Shown here in pieces: positions 45,698 to 54,412 of a DNA stretch of 59,450 bases (within the stretch, counting starts at the first letter, position 1; each line of letters opens with the position of its first letter). The translations under genes and the position numbers were made by a program. The DNA lies in NCBI RefSeq assembly GCF_010672085.1, contig NZ_JAAHHT010000041.1:1-59450 (forward strand), read 5' to 3'. This stretch comes from Okeania sp. SIO3I5 (GTDB lineage: Bacteria > Cyanobacteriota > Cyanobacteriia > Cyanobacteriales > Microcoleaceae). The notes beneath the pieces are model-generated. The model did not search any database. It was not told where the DNA came from and worked only from the letters and a program-made list of their open reading frames with translations.

Positions 45698-47062
45698 TCA
45701 TAACCGATTTAGGATTGTTATAACATATTCTTTAATTAAAGGTTGCACCGCAAAGAGGGACAATCTCTCATCGGTAACATTTTCGATAAAACTTCGTTTT
45801 TTTAAAGACTGGATCGCTTTTAAAAAGTCGATGTCCGATAGTGCTAATTCGGGGGGTTTGGAGGAGACGTCGGCGGCGTTTTGGTTTCCTAACCACTCGA
45901 TGACGGTTTTCTCAGGTGCCGATAACCTTTGATAATATCCTTGCAGTCTGGGTTCCAAGTCTCCCAGAAAAAGGGTGGGATAGGATAAAAAGCGATCGAC
46001 GCTGCGGTTAAAGAAGTCTCGGATAGTGGAGGCGATGATGTTTAACCAGGAAGGGTTGCCGCCGTATAGTTGAATGAGTTCGAGCCATCGATGTTCGTCA
46101 GTTAAACCTTTGTCGGCGAGAATGTCGGTGGCGGAATCTCCGATGCTGCCAAGTTGGAGGCTGCGACAGGGGCGGTTTTCTTCTTCGAGGTTGGCAATTT
46201 CTGTGGGTTGCTCCCAACTGAGGAGGAGGAGGCAACTGTTGTGAGGCGATCGCCCTATTTCTTGCCAGAGTTTGGGGTAGTTTTGGCAGTCTGGGAGGTA
46301 AGTGCTGGCTAATTCTCCACTGGTAAAGAGTTCTTGGAAGTTGTCGAGGATGATGAGGGCGGGATGCGATCGCAGATAGTCTGTTAGGGAGGGTTGTTGG
46401 GTTTGTCTATTTTGGGAGAAAAACTGAATTAAGTTTGTTTGTAGGGTTTTGGGGGTGAGGGTTTCGTTCCAGTTCCGCCAAAGGATGTAATGGAAGTTGT
46501 CTTTAATTTGTTCTACCAGTTCTCTAGCGAGGGCGGTTTTGCCGATACCCGGTAAGCCGAAAATGGTGACGATGCGGATGTTGTCTTCGAGTATCCACTG
46601 TTTGAGGGTTTTGAGTTCCGGGGCGCGGTTGTGGAGGGTTTCGCATTCCGGGGCTTCGGTTAAGTCGTGGCGTTTTTGCGGTTCGTTGGTGGTGGTTTGG
46701 TTTGTTGTGGGTTTGGGATAGGAGCAGTGTTCGGTACAGAAATTGATGCTGCCCTCTGACACAAAATTACTGTGTCCGAAATTAACTAAACTTGAAAAGT
46801 TAGAAAATTGATGTCGTTCCATCGCAGCACGAAAGTTAGATTGCTTAATTTTTTCTCCCAATTCCTCCGACATCAATTGCCATAATTCTTTACCAACCCT
46901 TCTGACGTGGTCGTATTTCCGATTGCAAGTTTTAGCAATATCCGGGTATCTTCGGCCCTGCCAGGTTCCTTCAAGGATGGCCCTTTGAAGGGAGTAAAGA
47001 TTTTGTCCCGTTTTAGCAAATACCAGATTTTCAGTCCATTTTAAGGCTTCTTCGAGGTTCAT
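45698..47062 (-). CDS. NB-ARC STAND ATPase with N-terminal HTH-like domain, no sensor repeats
   Basis: 454 residues, ATG at 47062. Residues 1-85 (NLEEALKWTENLVFAKTGQN, LQRAILEGTWQGRRYPDIAK) are the helix-turn-helix-like domain found at the start of many cyanobacterial NB-ARC proteins. Residues 140-400 are the NB-ARC ATPase: Walker A FGLPGIGKTALARELV, Walker B ALIILDNFQEL, sensor CLLLLSWEQP, the GNPSWLNIIAS helix, then a winged helix ending in SLFAVQPLIKEYV. Relatives usually continue into WD40 or TPR repeats; here the protein stops right after the winged helix, one base from a family A element. It may be a natural short form or a truncation. GC content is visibly higher than in neighbouring genes. 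Signalling or defence role is inferred. Confidence 0.82.
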   Translation of the reverse strand: MNLEEALKWTENLVFAKTGQNLYSLQRAILEGTWQGRRYPDIAKTCNRKYDHVRRVGKELWQLMSEELGEKIKQSNFRAAMERHQFSNFSSLVNFGHSNFVSEGSINFCTEHCSYPKPTTNQTTTNEPQKRHDLTEAPECETLHNRAPELKTLKQWILEDNIRIVTIFGLPGIGKTALARELVEQIKDNFHYILWRNWNETLTPKTLQTNLIQFFSQNRQTQQPSLTDYLRSHPALIILDNFQELFTSGELASTYLPDCQNYPKLWQEIGRSPHNSCLLLLSWEQPTEIANLEEENRPCRSLQLGSIGDSATDILADKGLTDEHRWLELIQLYGGNPSWLNIIASTIRDFFNRSVDRFLSYPTLFLGDLEPRLQGYYQRLSAPEKTVIEWLGNQNAADVSSKPPELALSDIDFLKAIQSLKKRSFIENVTDERLSLFAVQPLIKEYVITILNRL

Positions 47063-47468
47063 AGGTCAAGGAAGGCCCGAGTTTCACCAAGGGCTTTTTT
47101 AAAATATCATACAATTTTACATTTTTCCCACAAAACCCTCTTTTTAGTCACTAAAAGTAGGTTAAAAAAAGTTTCCTATTTCCCACAAAATCCTTTTATG
47201 TATAGTTGTCATTAATAAAATTCTTGGGAACAATAACAGTACACCAAATTTCATACTAATCAAAAATAGGCTTGATAGTAATGTCTAGCTTTTTTGATGC
47301 AGTTCAAACCCAAAGCCGAGGGGGAAAGCTCACAACCATTCCCAACTGACAACTCTACTTTGAAAGACAGAGGCTCTTACCAACTGCTCCTCTGTCTATA
47401 CCAGCTTTAGCAACTAAGCATTAGCTGGAGAATGACCTTTTACAGTTGCTTAATACCTTTTTTAAACT
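47063..47468. other. Intergenic region between divergent genes
   Basis: About 400 bp upstream of both the NB-ARC gene and the secreted protein gene. It must hold both promoters; no element can be named with confidence. Confidence 0.4.
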
Positions 47469-49310
47469 ATGTCTAATCAAGATTTAGGGGTTTTATTCCC
47501 TGGTTTCCAAACAAGCAAATCAAGTTATCTTGCTGATAATGAAGTAAGCGAAGTTTACAACTTGTCTGTACAATCACCGGGCTACATAGAAATTCAACTA
47601 AAAGACCTAGTAGCGGATGCCGATCTATACCTTCTTAGCCTTATCGGGGGAGATACTTTAGACTCATCCATTTCTTATGGTGCATATCAAGAGGAAAGTA
47701 TCCGTCACTATCTAGAACCAGGCAACTATTTGATTAGCGTCAGAAACGTTAATAATGTTTTTAACTCCGACAGTTTCTTTGACCCAAATGTATTCCGGCG
47801 CGACACTAATTATACTCTGGATATCAGTTTTGATATCGAAAACTCTTCTAATAACACAACTGCAGATTCTAGTGGCATTCAAGGTCTTGTGACTAGCCCT
47901 TCAATAGAGTACACAACTCCTAATTTTAGTGATACTCAAGGGGCGGGGCTAGGCGGATACATAGGAGCGCGTCCAGTTGAAGATACAACTCCTAATTTTA
48001 GCAATTCCCAAGGCGCGGGGCTTGGCGGATATATTGGAGTTGTTCCCAGCAATCAAGAGCAGAGTACAAATAGTCGGTTAGTTGTAGAAGAGTCGGTTGA
48101 TGGTTCGGAGTGGAACGCTAGCTTTTTCCTATTCGATGGCTTGCAACCACCTACAGATTTTTATCAGAACGAAGCTAATAAATTTGCTGTGCTAAACCTT
48201 GGTCCTGGTGGAAACAGTTTTTCTGCTGATTGGGGGTTATACTCTCCTCGTCCACAAGTTCCAGCAGATAATTTTGCTATTCGCAGTTACACCCACGCTG
48301 ATTTTGAACCTGGTAAGGAGTATGAATTTACAGTTCGAGCAGATGATGGATATCAGCTACTAGCAAAGCATCACATCACAAATCAGTGGGTTTACATTAC
48401 TCCCCAAGAAACCTGGGAACAGGACTACGGCGGAAATACATTTACATATCGCTGGCCTGATTCCGCTCCAGGTGGTAAATACGATCTACATTTTCATTAC
48501 TACGAAGAAACTGGCAATGCTTACTTTGAGTTATCTTGGGCAGAAAAAGATGATTGGGTTCTTTACAGGGTTAGTGAGAATGAGACTCTTTCAGAAATTG
48601 CTTGGAAGACAACTGGTGATGTTAGCAATACTTCAATAATCGCTGAACACAATGGCATTGTCGATCCTAATTTTATTTATGAAAATCAGATAATTGAGGT
48701 TCCGAAAGGAAATTACCCTTATAATACTAGCTCAGAACTTCCAATTACTCTACCAGAGTCACCTTACGTTGATAATGGCGGTGAATATGGACCAACGGCA
48801 GTTATACAAGTTAATGGAGGTCCGGTGTTGAATTCTGATGATAATTCCATTCCTAGCAATAGCAGCTCGCCAGAACCAGGCTTACTAGAAAGAGGTCTGA
48901 ATGGTGTCGTGAACGGAGGAACCGATGTGCTCATAGGAAACATACCATTTACATCTACCCTCTGCGGTCTTGGTAATTTAAGGGATGGGGCATTTCAGAA
49001 TACGCCTCAATATGACGATTCCGTAAGGCAGCAAATTGAAGAAGCTTGCGATCAACATGATGAAGACTTGAACGCAACGGGCAAAGGCTTTGGGGAGATT
49101 TGGGACCCAGGAGTTTCACAAGCGCACTGGGATTTGGCCAACAACTTGCCAGCAGAAGGTGGCACTGCAATTATGAAAGTAGGTTTTGGAGTTTTGGGGG
49201 CTCGCGCTGGCGTTACCGAGTTTGCAAATGGAATAAATGATTTAGGGAACGATATTACGGAGAATGCTATTAATGGAGGTGGAATACGCAATATAATTCC
49301 CTTCCCCTAG
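47469..49310 (+). CDS. Multidomain secreted/surface protein with PPC, PA14-like, LysM and PLA2-like parts
   Basis: 613 residues, ATG at 47469, no cleavable signal. Residues 15-125 resemble a bacterial pre-peptidase C-terminal (PPC) beta-domain (YLEPGNYLISVRNV). Residues 148-190 hold a duplicated motif, TTPNFS-x-x-QGAGLGGYIG. Residues 205-358 look like a PA14-type carbohydrate module (EYEFTVRADDGYQLL, DLHFHYYEETGNAYFELSW). Residues 364-412 are a LysM (YRVSENETLSEIAWKTTGDV). Residues 490-570 contain STLCGLGNLRDGAF and EEACDQHDEDLNATG, with a His530-Asp531 pair like phospholipase A2, most like the viral/toxin type. The plan suggests a cell-wall-binding or exported effector; the PLA2 assignment is a motif-level inference. 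Confidence 0.7.
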   Translation: MSNQDLGVLFPGFQTSKSSYLADNEVSEVYNLSVQSPGYIEIQLKDLVADADLYLLSLIGGDTLDSSISYGAYQEESIRHYLEPGNYLISVRNVNNVFNSDSFFDPNVFRRDTNYTLDISFDIENSSNNTTADSSGIQGLVTSPSIEYTTPNFSDTQGAGLGGYIGARPVEDTTPNFSNSQGAGLGGYIGVVPSNQEQSTNSRLVVEESVDGSEWNASFFLFDGLQPPTDFYQNEANKFAVLNLGPGGNSFSADWGLYSPRPQVPADNFAIRSYTHADFEPGKEYEFTVRADDGYQLLAKHHITNQWVYITPQETWEQDYGGNTFTYRWPDSAPGGKYDLHFHYYEETGNAYFELSWAEKDDWVLYRVSENETLSEIAWKTTGDVSNTSIIAEHNGIVDPNFIYENQIIEVPKGNYPYNTSSELPITLPESPYVDNGGEYGPTAVIQVNGGPVLNSDDNSIPSNSSSPEPGLLERGLNGVVNGGTDVLIGNIPFTSTLCGLGNLRDGAFQNTPQYDDSVRQQIEEACDQHDEDLNATGKGFGEIWDPGVSQAHWDLANNLPAEGGTAIMKVGFGVLGARAGVTEFANGINDLGNDITENAINGGGIRNIIPFP

Positions 49311-49472
49311 CGTTAGGCGATCGCCCCACCAACAACCCATCCGTTGCTAACCTAACTTTCGGAACTCACCACTAAATCTATAGGAATCAACAGGCAGGAT
49401 GCCTGTTCTACGTCGTTACTACGAACTGGGCGATCGCTTTTTTGGTAGATAAAAGGCGATCGTCTTATTTCC

Positions 49473-50024
49473 CTAAGTTAACTCCGAAGCTTTAAGTCTT
49501 CCTTCCAAGGGTTCGTACTCATCCTCCAGCAACCAAAACTGAGCCTCATCATAATTATCGCTCTCAAAGATCAGACGATAACCCTCAGCCGGATCGTAAA
49601 CGTGACACCTTCCATCTGAGGCACCGAGCAACAAAAGCAGATAAGGAGGAGACAAAGTAGGCTCTATCCATACCTCGCTAAATTGCCAATTATCTTTCAC
49701 TGGGTCGAGTTCTGGGGATAACATGGTATTGGTTTTTATCATTGATTTTAATTTCGCCATAATTGCAATGCGACTACCGTCAGGACTAATTCTATAACCA
49801 ATAGGTTCTGCAAACAGCATTCCATAGCGGTCATATCCCCTAATGGTCTCAGTAAACTCTCCACTTTCAATTATAGCATTGGCAACCCGGTTCATAGTAG
49901 CTTCATCGTTAAATACATGAGCTGCACGCCCTTTTCTCAAAAGTCTTTGCATTTGAGAAGTATCTGGCAAGTGCTTGGCAACCTGTGTGGAGTCAAGAAC
50001 AATTGGACGATTAATTCCGCTCAT
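49473..50024 (-). CDS. Two-part hypothetical protein (possible toxin-domain/immunity fusion)
   Basis: 183 residues, ATG at 50024. Residues 15-86 (AKHLPDTSQMQRLLRKGRAA, FTETIRGYDRYGMLFAEPIG, YRISPDGSRI) look like a domain I recall at the C-termini of large cyanobacterial proteins (DUF6972-like, from memory). From Met95 (MIKTNTMLSPELDPVKDNWQ) the sequence reads like an independent small acidic protein ending LLEDEYEPLEGRL. The join (AIMAKLKS) has no family character, so two neighbouring genes may have been fused by a deletion. It converges on the secreted protein gene, 160 bp apart. Function not assigned. Confidence 0.55.
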   Translation of the reverse strand: MSGINRPIVLDSTQVAKHLPDTSQMQRLLRKGRAAHVFNDEATMNRVANAIIESGEFTETIRGYDRYGMLFAEPIGYRISPDGSRIAIMAKLKSMIKTNTMLSPELDPVKDNWQFSEVWIEPTLSPPYLLLLLGASDGRCHVYDPAEGYRLIFESDNYDEAQFWLLEDEYEPLEGRLKASELT

Positions 50025-50198
50025 TTAATTCGTTAATTGGTTTTTCTTTTAACGATTATACAAGATAAGTGACTCTTTTAATTTTCCCAAAAAGCGATCG
50101 CTCCTAACTCCCACAACCGACCACCAACCCTGTACGACTAAAGTATTTAGTACGAACTGGCGATCGCTCTCTTACCTCCCAGAAGGCGATCGCCGAAC

Positions 50199-50618
50199 CT
50201 ATACAAGCCAGTTTTCTACTTGGAGAGCAAAAAAATCCCCATAATCTGAGACATTATTCGTCACTAAAATCAAGCCGTTAACTTTGGCAACTGCCGCAAT
50301 TTGACCGTCTTGGAAAGAAGGTGTCTTGCCCATACTCGTCAATCTCGCTCTTTCAATCGCGTGCCACGTCGCTGCCTCAACATCGTAAGGTAAAATCGGA
50401 ATAGTAAAACGAACTATCTCATTCAAGTATCTTTCTAAAAAGGTGCGTCTCTTAGAATTTGGAAGACGTTCACAACCAAAAAGAAGCTCGTGCCATACAG
50501 TAGTTGAGATAGCAATTTCTCCTTCGTGTTGTTGCAACTTTCCTATAACATTTGGATGCGGGTGTTGGCGAGTAGCTTCCGAAACAACGTTAGTATCCAA
50601 TAAAAAACGCAAGCTCAT
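50199..50618 (-). CDS. vapC: VapC-like PIN-domain ribonuclease toxin
   Basis: 139 residues. The PIN fold and acidic active site are visible: LLDTNVVSE (Asp8), TTVWHELLFG (Glu near 44), SFQDGQIAAVAKVNGLILVTNNVSDY (Asp near 103 and Asn/Asp at 121-125). VapC toxins cleave tRNA or rRNA and are held inactive by a co-transcribed antitoxin. The ATG overlaps the stop of the upstream antitoxin gene (TGATG), giving translational coupling. Catalytic residues are intact. Target RNA unknown. Confidence 0.88.
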   Translation of the reverse strand: MSLRFLLDTNVVSEATRQHPHPNVIGKLQQHEGEIAISTTVWHELLFGCERLPNSKRRTFLERYLNEIVRFTIPILPYDVEAATWHAIERARLTSMGKTPSFQDGQIAAVAKVNGLILVTNNVSDYGDFFALQVENWLV

Positions 50619-50836
50619 CAGGTGCCCTCCCCACCTGGCGACGAATCTCGTACTCCCTCAAAAACTTCTGGTTCGATCCAGATTCCCTCGCGATCGAGTT
50701 CTTGACGAAAGCGTTCCAAACTCTTCCAAAAACTACCCTTCCTCTCAATAGCGATCGTAATTTCTTCACCATCATCAATATCAATATCCTCAAAGATTTC
50801 GATATTTTTCCCTCGTTTTATACCCTGAACGCGCAT
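50618..50836 (-). CDS. vapB: Antitoxin of the VapBC-like pair
   Basis: 72 residues from ATG 50836, with a strong GGAGGA seven bases upstream. MRVQGIKRGKNIEIFEDIDI resembles small beta-strand antitoxins that precede PIN toxins (DUF104/AF2212 or similar types), and the C-terminal half (FRQELDREGIWIEPEVFEGV) would wrap the toxin. The family name is uncertain; the role is inferred from size and the one-base overlap with vapC. Confidence 0.72.
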   Translation of the reverse strand: MRVQGIKRGKNIEIFEDIDIDDGEEITIAIERKGSFWKSLERFRQELDREGIWIEPEVFEGVRDSSPGGEGT

Positions 50837-50932
50837 AAAATATCCTCCTTAATAAACTCACTATTACCATCATAGCATAATCTCGTCAGTTGATTTTTCA
50901 GAACTTTCCAAAAAAGCGATCGCTCCAAAAAC

Positions 50933-51211
50933 TTATCTAATTTCCAGATAAAGTTTTTTACCCACCTCTCGCGCATATCTTTCCAAAATAGAAATGCTAA
51001 CATCAGAGCTATTATTTTCTATTTGGGAAATAGTTGACTTATTCCAATTCAACCGACTAGCTAATTCTTCTATTGTCATGCCAGTTTCTTCCCTTGCTTG
51101 TGCTAGAATCACTCCTATCTTAAAATTGGCATATCCCGACTCAAATTCTTCACCAAATTCAGGATCGATTTGCTTCCTTTTCTCAATATATTTCTTGATA
51201 TCACTCATCAT
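50933..51211 (-). CDS. higA: XRE-family HTH antitoxin (HigA-like)
   Basis: 92 residues. ATG at 51211 behind AGGAGG, or the next codon, also ATG. The helix-turn-helix ([25 protein letters not shown], about 44-68) is canonical XRE. It overlaps the 3' end of the upstream toxin gene by 11 bases. The toxin-first order is that of higBA systems. It should repress its own operon and neutralise the toxin. Confidence 0.85.
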   Translation of the reverse strand: MMSDIKKYIEKRKQIDPEFGEEFESGYANFKIGVILAQAREETGMTIEELASRLNWNKSTISQIENNSSDVSISILERYAREVGKKLYLEIR

Positions 51212-51557
51212 TTTGCCTCCTACTTAAATAATCCTGTTTTCGCCTTTCAGCTAATTCTATTTCTCCAACAGGTGTTTTTTGTGTTTTTTTAGCAAATCCA
51301 TTAGTTAAAATAATTAAGTTTCCGTTCTCAAAAAAACCTAGAAAACGAAAAATATCGTTGCCAAATCCAACTCTTACTTCCCAAATATCATTAGTATTCA
51401 CTAATTTTTTCAAATAGTTACTTGGGACAGAATCAAGCTCCTCAACTAAGCGTAAAACCCAAAGCACTTTTTGAGCTTGTTTTCCCGAAAGAGAATCAAT
51501 AAAATTTTCCACAGGGCAATTTCCCGAATCAGTCTTATAGAAAAGAATTTCTCTCAT
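51201..51557 (-). CDS. higB: RelE/HigB-type toxin (phage Gp49-like family)
   Basis: 118 residues, ATG at 51557. [20 protein letters not shown], then [40 protein letters not shown] and [20 protein letters not shown] are the successive elements of the Gp49/HigB-like ribosome-dependent mRNA interferase family, including the basic Lys-rich turn after FAKK. Intact and coupled to the HTH antitoxin. Confidence 0.86.
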   Translation of the reverse strand: MREILFYKTDSGNCPVENFIDSLSGKQAQKVLWVLRLVEELDSVPSNYLKKLVNTNDIWEVRVGFGNDIFRFLGFFENGNLIILTNGFAKKTQKTPVGEIELAERRKQDYLSRRQNDE

Positions 51558-51626
51558 AAAAATAGATTAGAACTAAAAGAAAAATTATTTTTTTTAGCAT
51601 AAGTGATCACTCCCCCGCACATTTTC

Positions 51627-51812
<186 letters not shown>

Positions 51813-51974
51813 CTAATAGAATATTAGCATCTCTTTGTCAATAAATGCTAAAAAAAAAGAGCGATCGCCCCCCCAACAACCCATCTGTTACTAACCCAAC
51901 TCCCATAACCCACTACCAACCTTATACGACTAAAGTCGTTACTACGAACAGGCGATCGCTATCCCTAACTTTTT

Positions 51975-53600
51975 CTAAATCACAATTAACCCATTTTGAA
52001 CCTCAAACTCGGTCACCCCAAGCACAATAGCAATTAAATCTCCATCTACAAAAATTCCCGTACCTCGATCCGTACCAACAGCAGCAGGTCCTAGAACAAT
52101 TCCATCACCACCAAATGCAACTATCCGATCGTTTTCCACATTATTCAGATCGCTAATAATTGCATAATCGCTACTACCAGCAAAACTGTAAAAAGCAACA
52201 TTGGTATTACCTAAAACAAAGGTATCAGCTCCCCCACTACCAATCAAAAAGTCAATCTCATTTTCTCCTGACTCACGACCTGCTCCAATAATCAAATCAT
52301 TACCCAACTGCCCAATAATAGTATCATCGTTCAGGTCTCCACTGAGAGTATCATTTCCCTCACCACCATCAAGAAAATCATCATCTTTACCACCAAATAT
52401 TAAATCCTCACCTTCTCCTCCACTCAACTCATCATTACCCAACTCTCCCAGGAGAAAATCAAAATCAAAACCACCATCAACTAGATCGTTACCTCTTCCT
52501 CCACGAATAGTATCGTTACCTGAGTTACCCTCCAGACGATCATTATCTCTGTTGCCGAAAATAATATCATTCCCTTCATTGCCAAAAACACTGTCATTAG
52601 CTTCATTCCCAAAAATACTATCGTTCCCTATTCCACCTTCGAGGCGATCGCTCTCTTCATTACCCAAAATAGTGTCATTACCCACATTGCCCAAAATACG
52701 ATCGCTACCCGTATTACCCTGAAGACTATCATCACCACCCCCCCCATCTATTTCATCGCTACCTGTATTACCCTCGATAGTATCATTGCCTTCACCACCA
52801 TTTAGAAGATCGTTATCTTCATTTCCTAAAATACTATCATTACCATCTTGCCCATCAATAGTATCTATTCCGACATTGCCAAAAAGAATGTCATCATCTG
52901 TCCCCCCAACAATACTATCACTTCCCGAATTACCAAACACACTATCATTAGATGCTTGACCATCAATAGTATCATTACCACCCAGACCAAAAATGGTATC
53001 ACTATTAAAAGTACCTTGAATAAATTGAGGAGTATTATTACCAATAATTGAACCGGGAGGAAATTCACCTTCGGGGAGAAAAGGAGGTTGAGTGGGAATA
53101 TTTACACCATCTACAATGCTAGAACTATTAACATCAATTCTGCCATTTTCTAAGGTGACAGAACCAGAAATTGTAATAGGTTGATTTGGCTGTAAATCTA
53201 ATGCTATGGCATTAAATTCATCTAATAAATTAACAAAGTATATTTGACCGTTAGAATTGAGAATAAATTGATTATCATCTACGACAAAACCAACAGTTCC
53301 AGAGATAGTTTGAAGACCGACAATTGGTGGTGGTGGTCTTGTACCATCTTGATTAATTATAATTGTATTAATTAGGTTAAGTCGGTTATCTTCTATATTG
53401 ACAAAACCTGTTAATCTAACTGACTGACCAACCTGTAAACCTAAGATTGAAGTATTAAGTTCATCGATCAGATCAACAAAAAAGTTTTGACCATTATCTG
53501 CCGTCAGAATAAAAGTATCGTTACCAGTAATAGAAAATATTGTTCCTACTATTTCTGTTAATGTTAATTCTAACTGGGAGATAGTTCTTATAGTTGTCAT
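51975..53600 (-). CDS. RTX (hemolysin-type calcium-binding repeat) protein
   Basis: 541 residues, ATG at 53600. Residues 5-165 contain two related beta-domains (FSITGNDTFILTADNGQNFF and FVVDDNQFILNSNGQIYFV, each ending in a VRLTGFV/ITISGSV strand). Residues 200-465 carry about 25 nonapeptide Ca2+ repeats of the form G-N-x-G-N-D-x-I-x-G. Many use GN or GQ instead of the usual GG, which is common in cyanobacteria. The C-terminus (FLIGSGGADTFVLGNT ... FEVQNGLIVI) is a typical uncleaved type I secretion end. No protease or lipase domain is present, so a surface or matrix role is likeliest. TCAGTTA heptamers directly precede the start codon. Confidence 0.85.
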   Translation of the reverse strand: MTTIRTISQLELTLTEIVGTIFSITGNDTFILTADNGQNFFVDLIDELNTSILGLQVGQSVRLTGFVNIEDNRLNLINTIIINQDGTRPPPPIVGLQTISGTVGFVVDDNQFILNSNGQIYFVNLLDEFNAIALDLQPNQPITISGSVTLENGRIDVNSSSIVDGVNIPTQPPFLPEGEFPPGSIIGNNTPQFIQGTFNSDTIFGLGGNDTIDGQASNDSVFGNSGSDSIVGGTDDDILFGNVGIDTIDGQDGNDSILGNEDNDLLNGGEGNDTIEGNTGSDEIDGGGGDDSLQGNTGSDRILGNVGNDTILGNEESDRLEGGIGNDSIFGNEANDSVFGNEGNDIIFGNRDNDRLEGNSGNDTIRGGRGNDLVDGGFDFDFLLGELGNDELSGGEGEDLIFGGKDDDFLDGGEGNDTLSGDLNDDTIIGQLGNDLIIGAGRESGENEIDFLIGSGGADTFVLGNTNVAFYSFAGSSDYAIISDLNNVENDRIVAFGGDGIVLGPAAVGTDRGTGIFVDGDLIAIVLGVTEFEVQNGLIVI

Positions 53601-53844
53601 TTCAGTTATCAGTTATCAGTTATCAGCTTTTTCAGTTATCAGTAACTCAGACTGAACTCGGAGGTAAGAAAATCCGAAGTTTCCTTTTTTATCCTCTTGA
53701 AAAGGAAGGCTATTGACCTTTTTGTAGACGTAAAACGAGAATCAAATGTTTCATCAACTATCAAATAATAGTTCATTATTGTAGGGTATGTATTTACTGC
53801 TAAAATTTCTGACTTCTGACTTCAAAAATCCCCATTACAAAAAC

Positions 53845-54275
53845 AAATTCTGAATTCTAAATTCTGAATTCTAAATTTTAGCCATAAGAAATGATTGGTG
53901 AAAAAAACTGTAGGGGTTTGGTCTCCTTTCCCCAAGCGAATGAGGGATGAAAAAACCAAACCCTATTAGATAAAATATTACAATATCAGCCCAGATTGCT
54001 ATATCAGTTATCAGTTAAATATTTTTTCTTTTCTCAAAGTAACAAAGTAAAAATTTAACTTCTGAATTCTGAATTCTAAATTCTGAATTCTAAATTTTAG
54101 CCATAAGAAATGATTGGTGAAAAAAACTGTAGGGGTTTGGTCTCCTTTCCCCAAGCGCATGAGGGATGAAAAAACCCAACCCTGTGAGATAAAATATTAC
54201 AATATCAGCCCAGATTGCTATATCAGTTATCAGTTAAATATTTTTTCTTTTCTCAAAATAACAAAGTAATAATTT
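53845..54275. repeat. 219-bp tandem duplication with heptamer runs
   Basis: The block from TTCTGAATTCTAAATT through CCATAAGAAATGATTGGTG, CTGTAGGGGTTTGGTCTCC and CCCAGATTGCTATATCAG occurs twice, offset by 219 bp (53881 and 54100), with few differences. TTCTGAA/TTCTAAA/TTCTGAC heptamers fill the flanks, as do ATTAATT heptamers up to the stop codon at 54413. A third, inverted relative of the core is at 57108-57200. Confidence 0.75.
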
Positions 54276-54412
54276 AACTTCTGAATTCTGACTTCTGACT
54301 TCATAAATCCCCATTACAAAAACAACTTCTGACTTCTTACTTCTAACTTCTGACTTCATAAATCCCCATTACAAAAATAAATCCTGAATTATTAATTATT
54401 AATTATTAATTA

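Noticed and set aside
52201-52722. Ser/Pro-rich plus-strand frame of 173 codons
   Set aside because: It is the complement of the RTX repeats; only the minus strand has family motifs.
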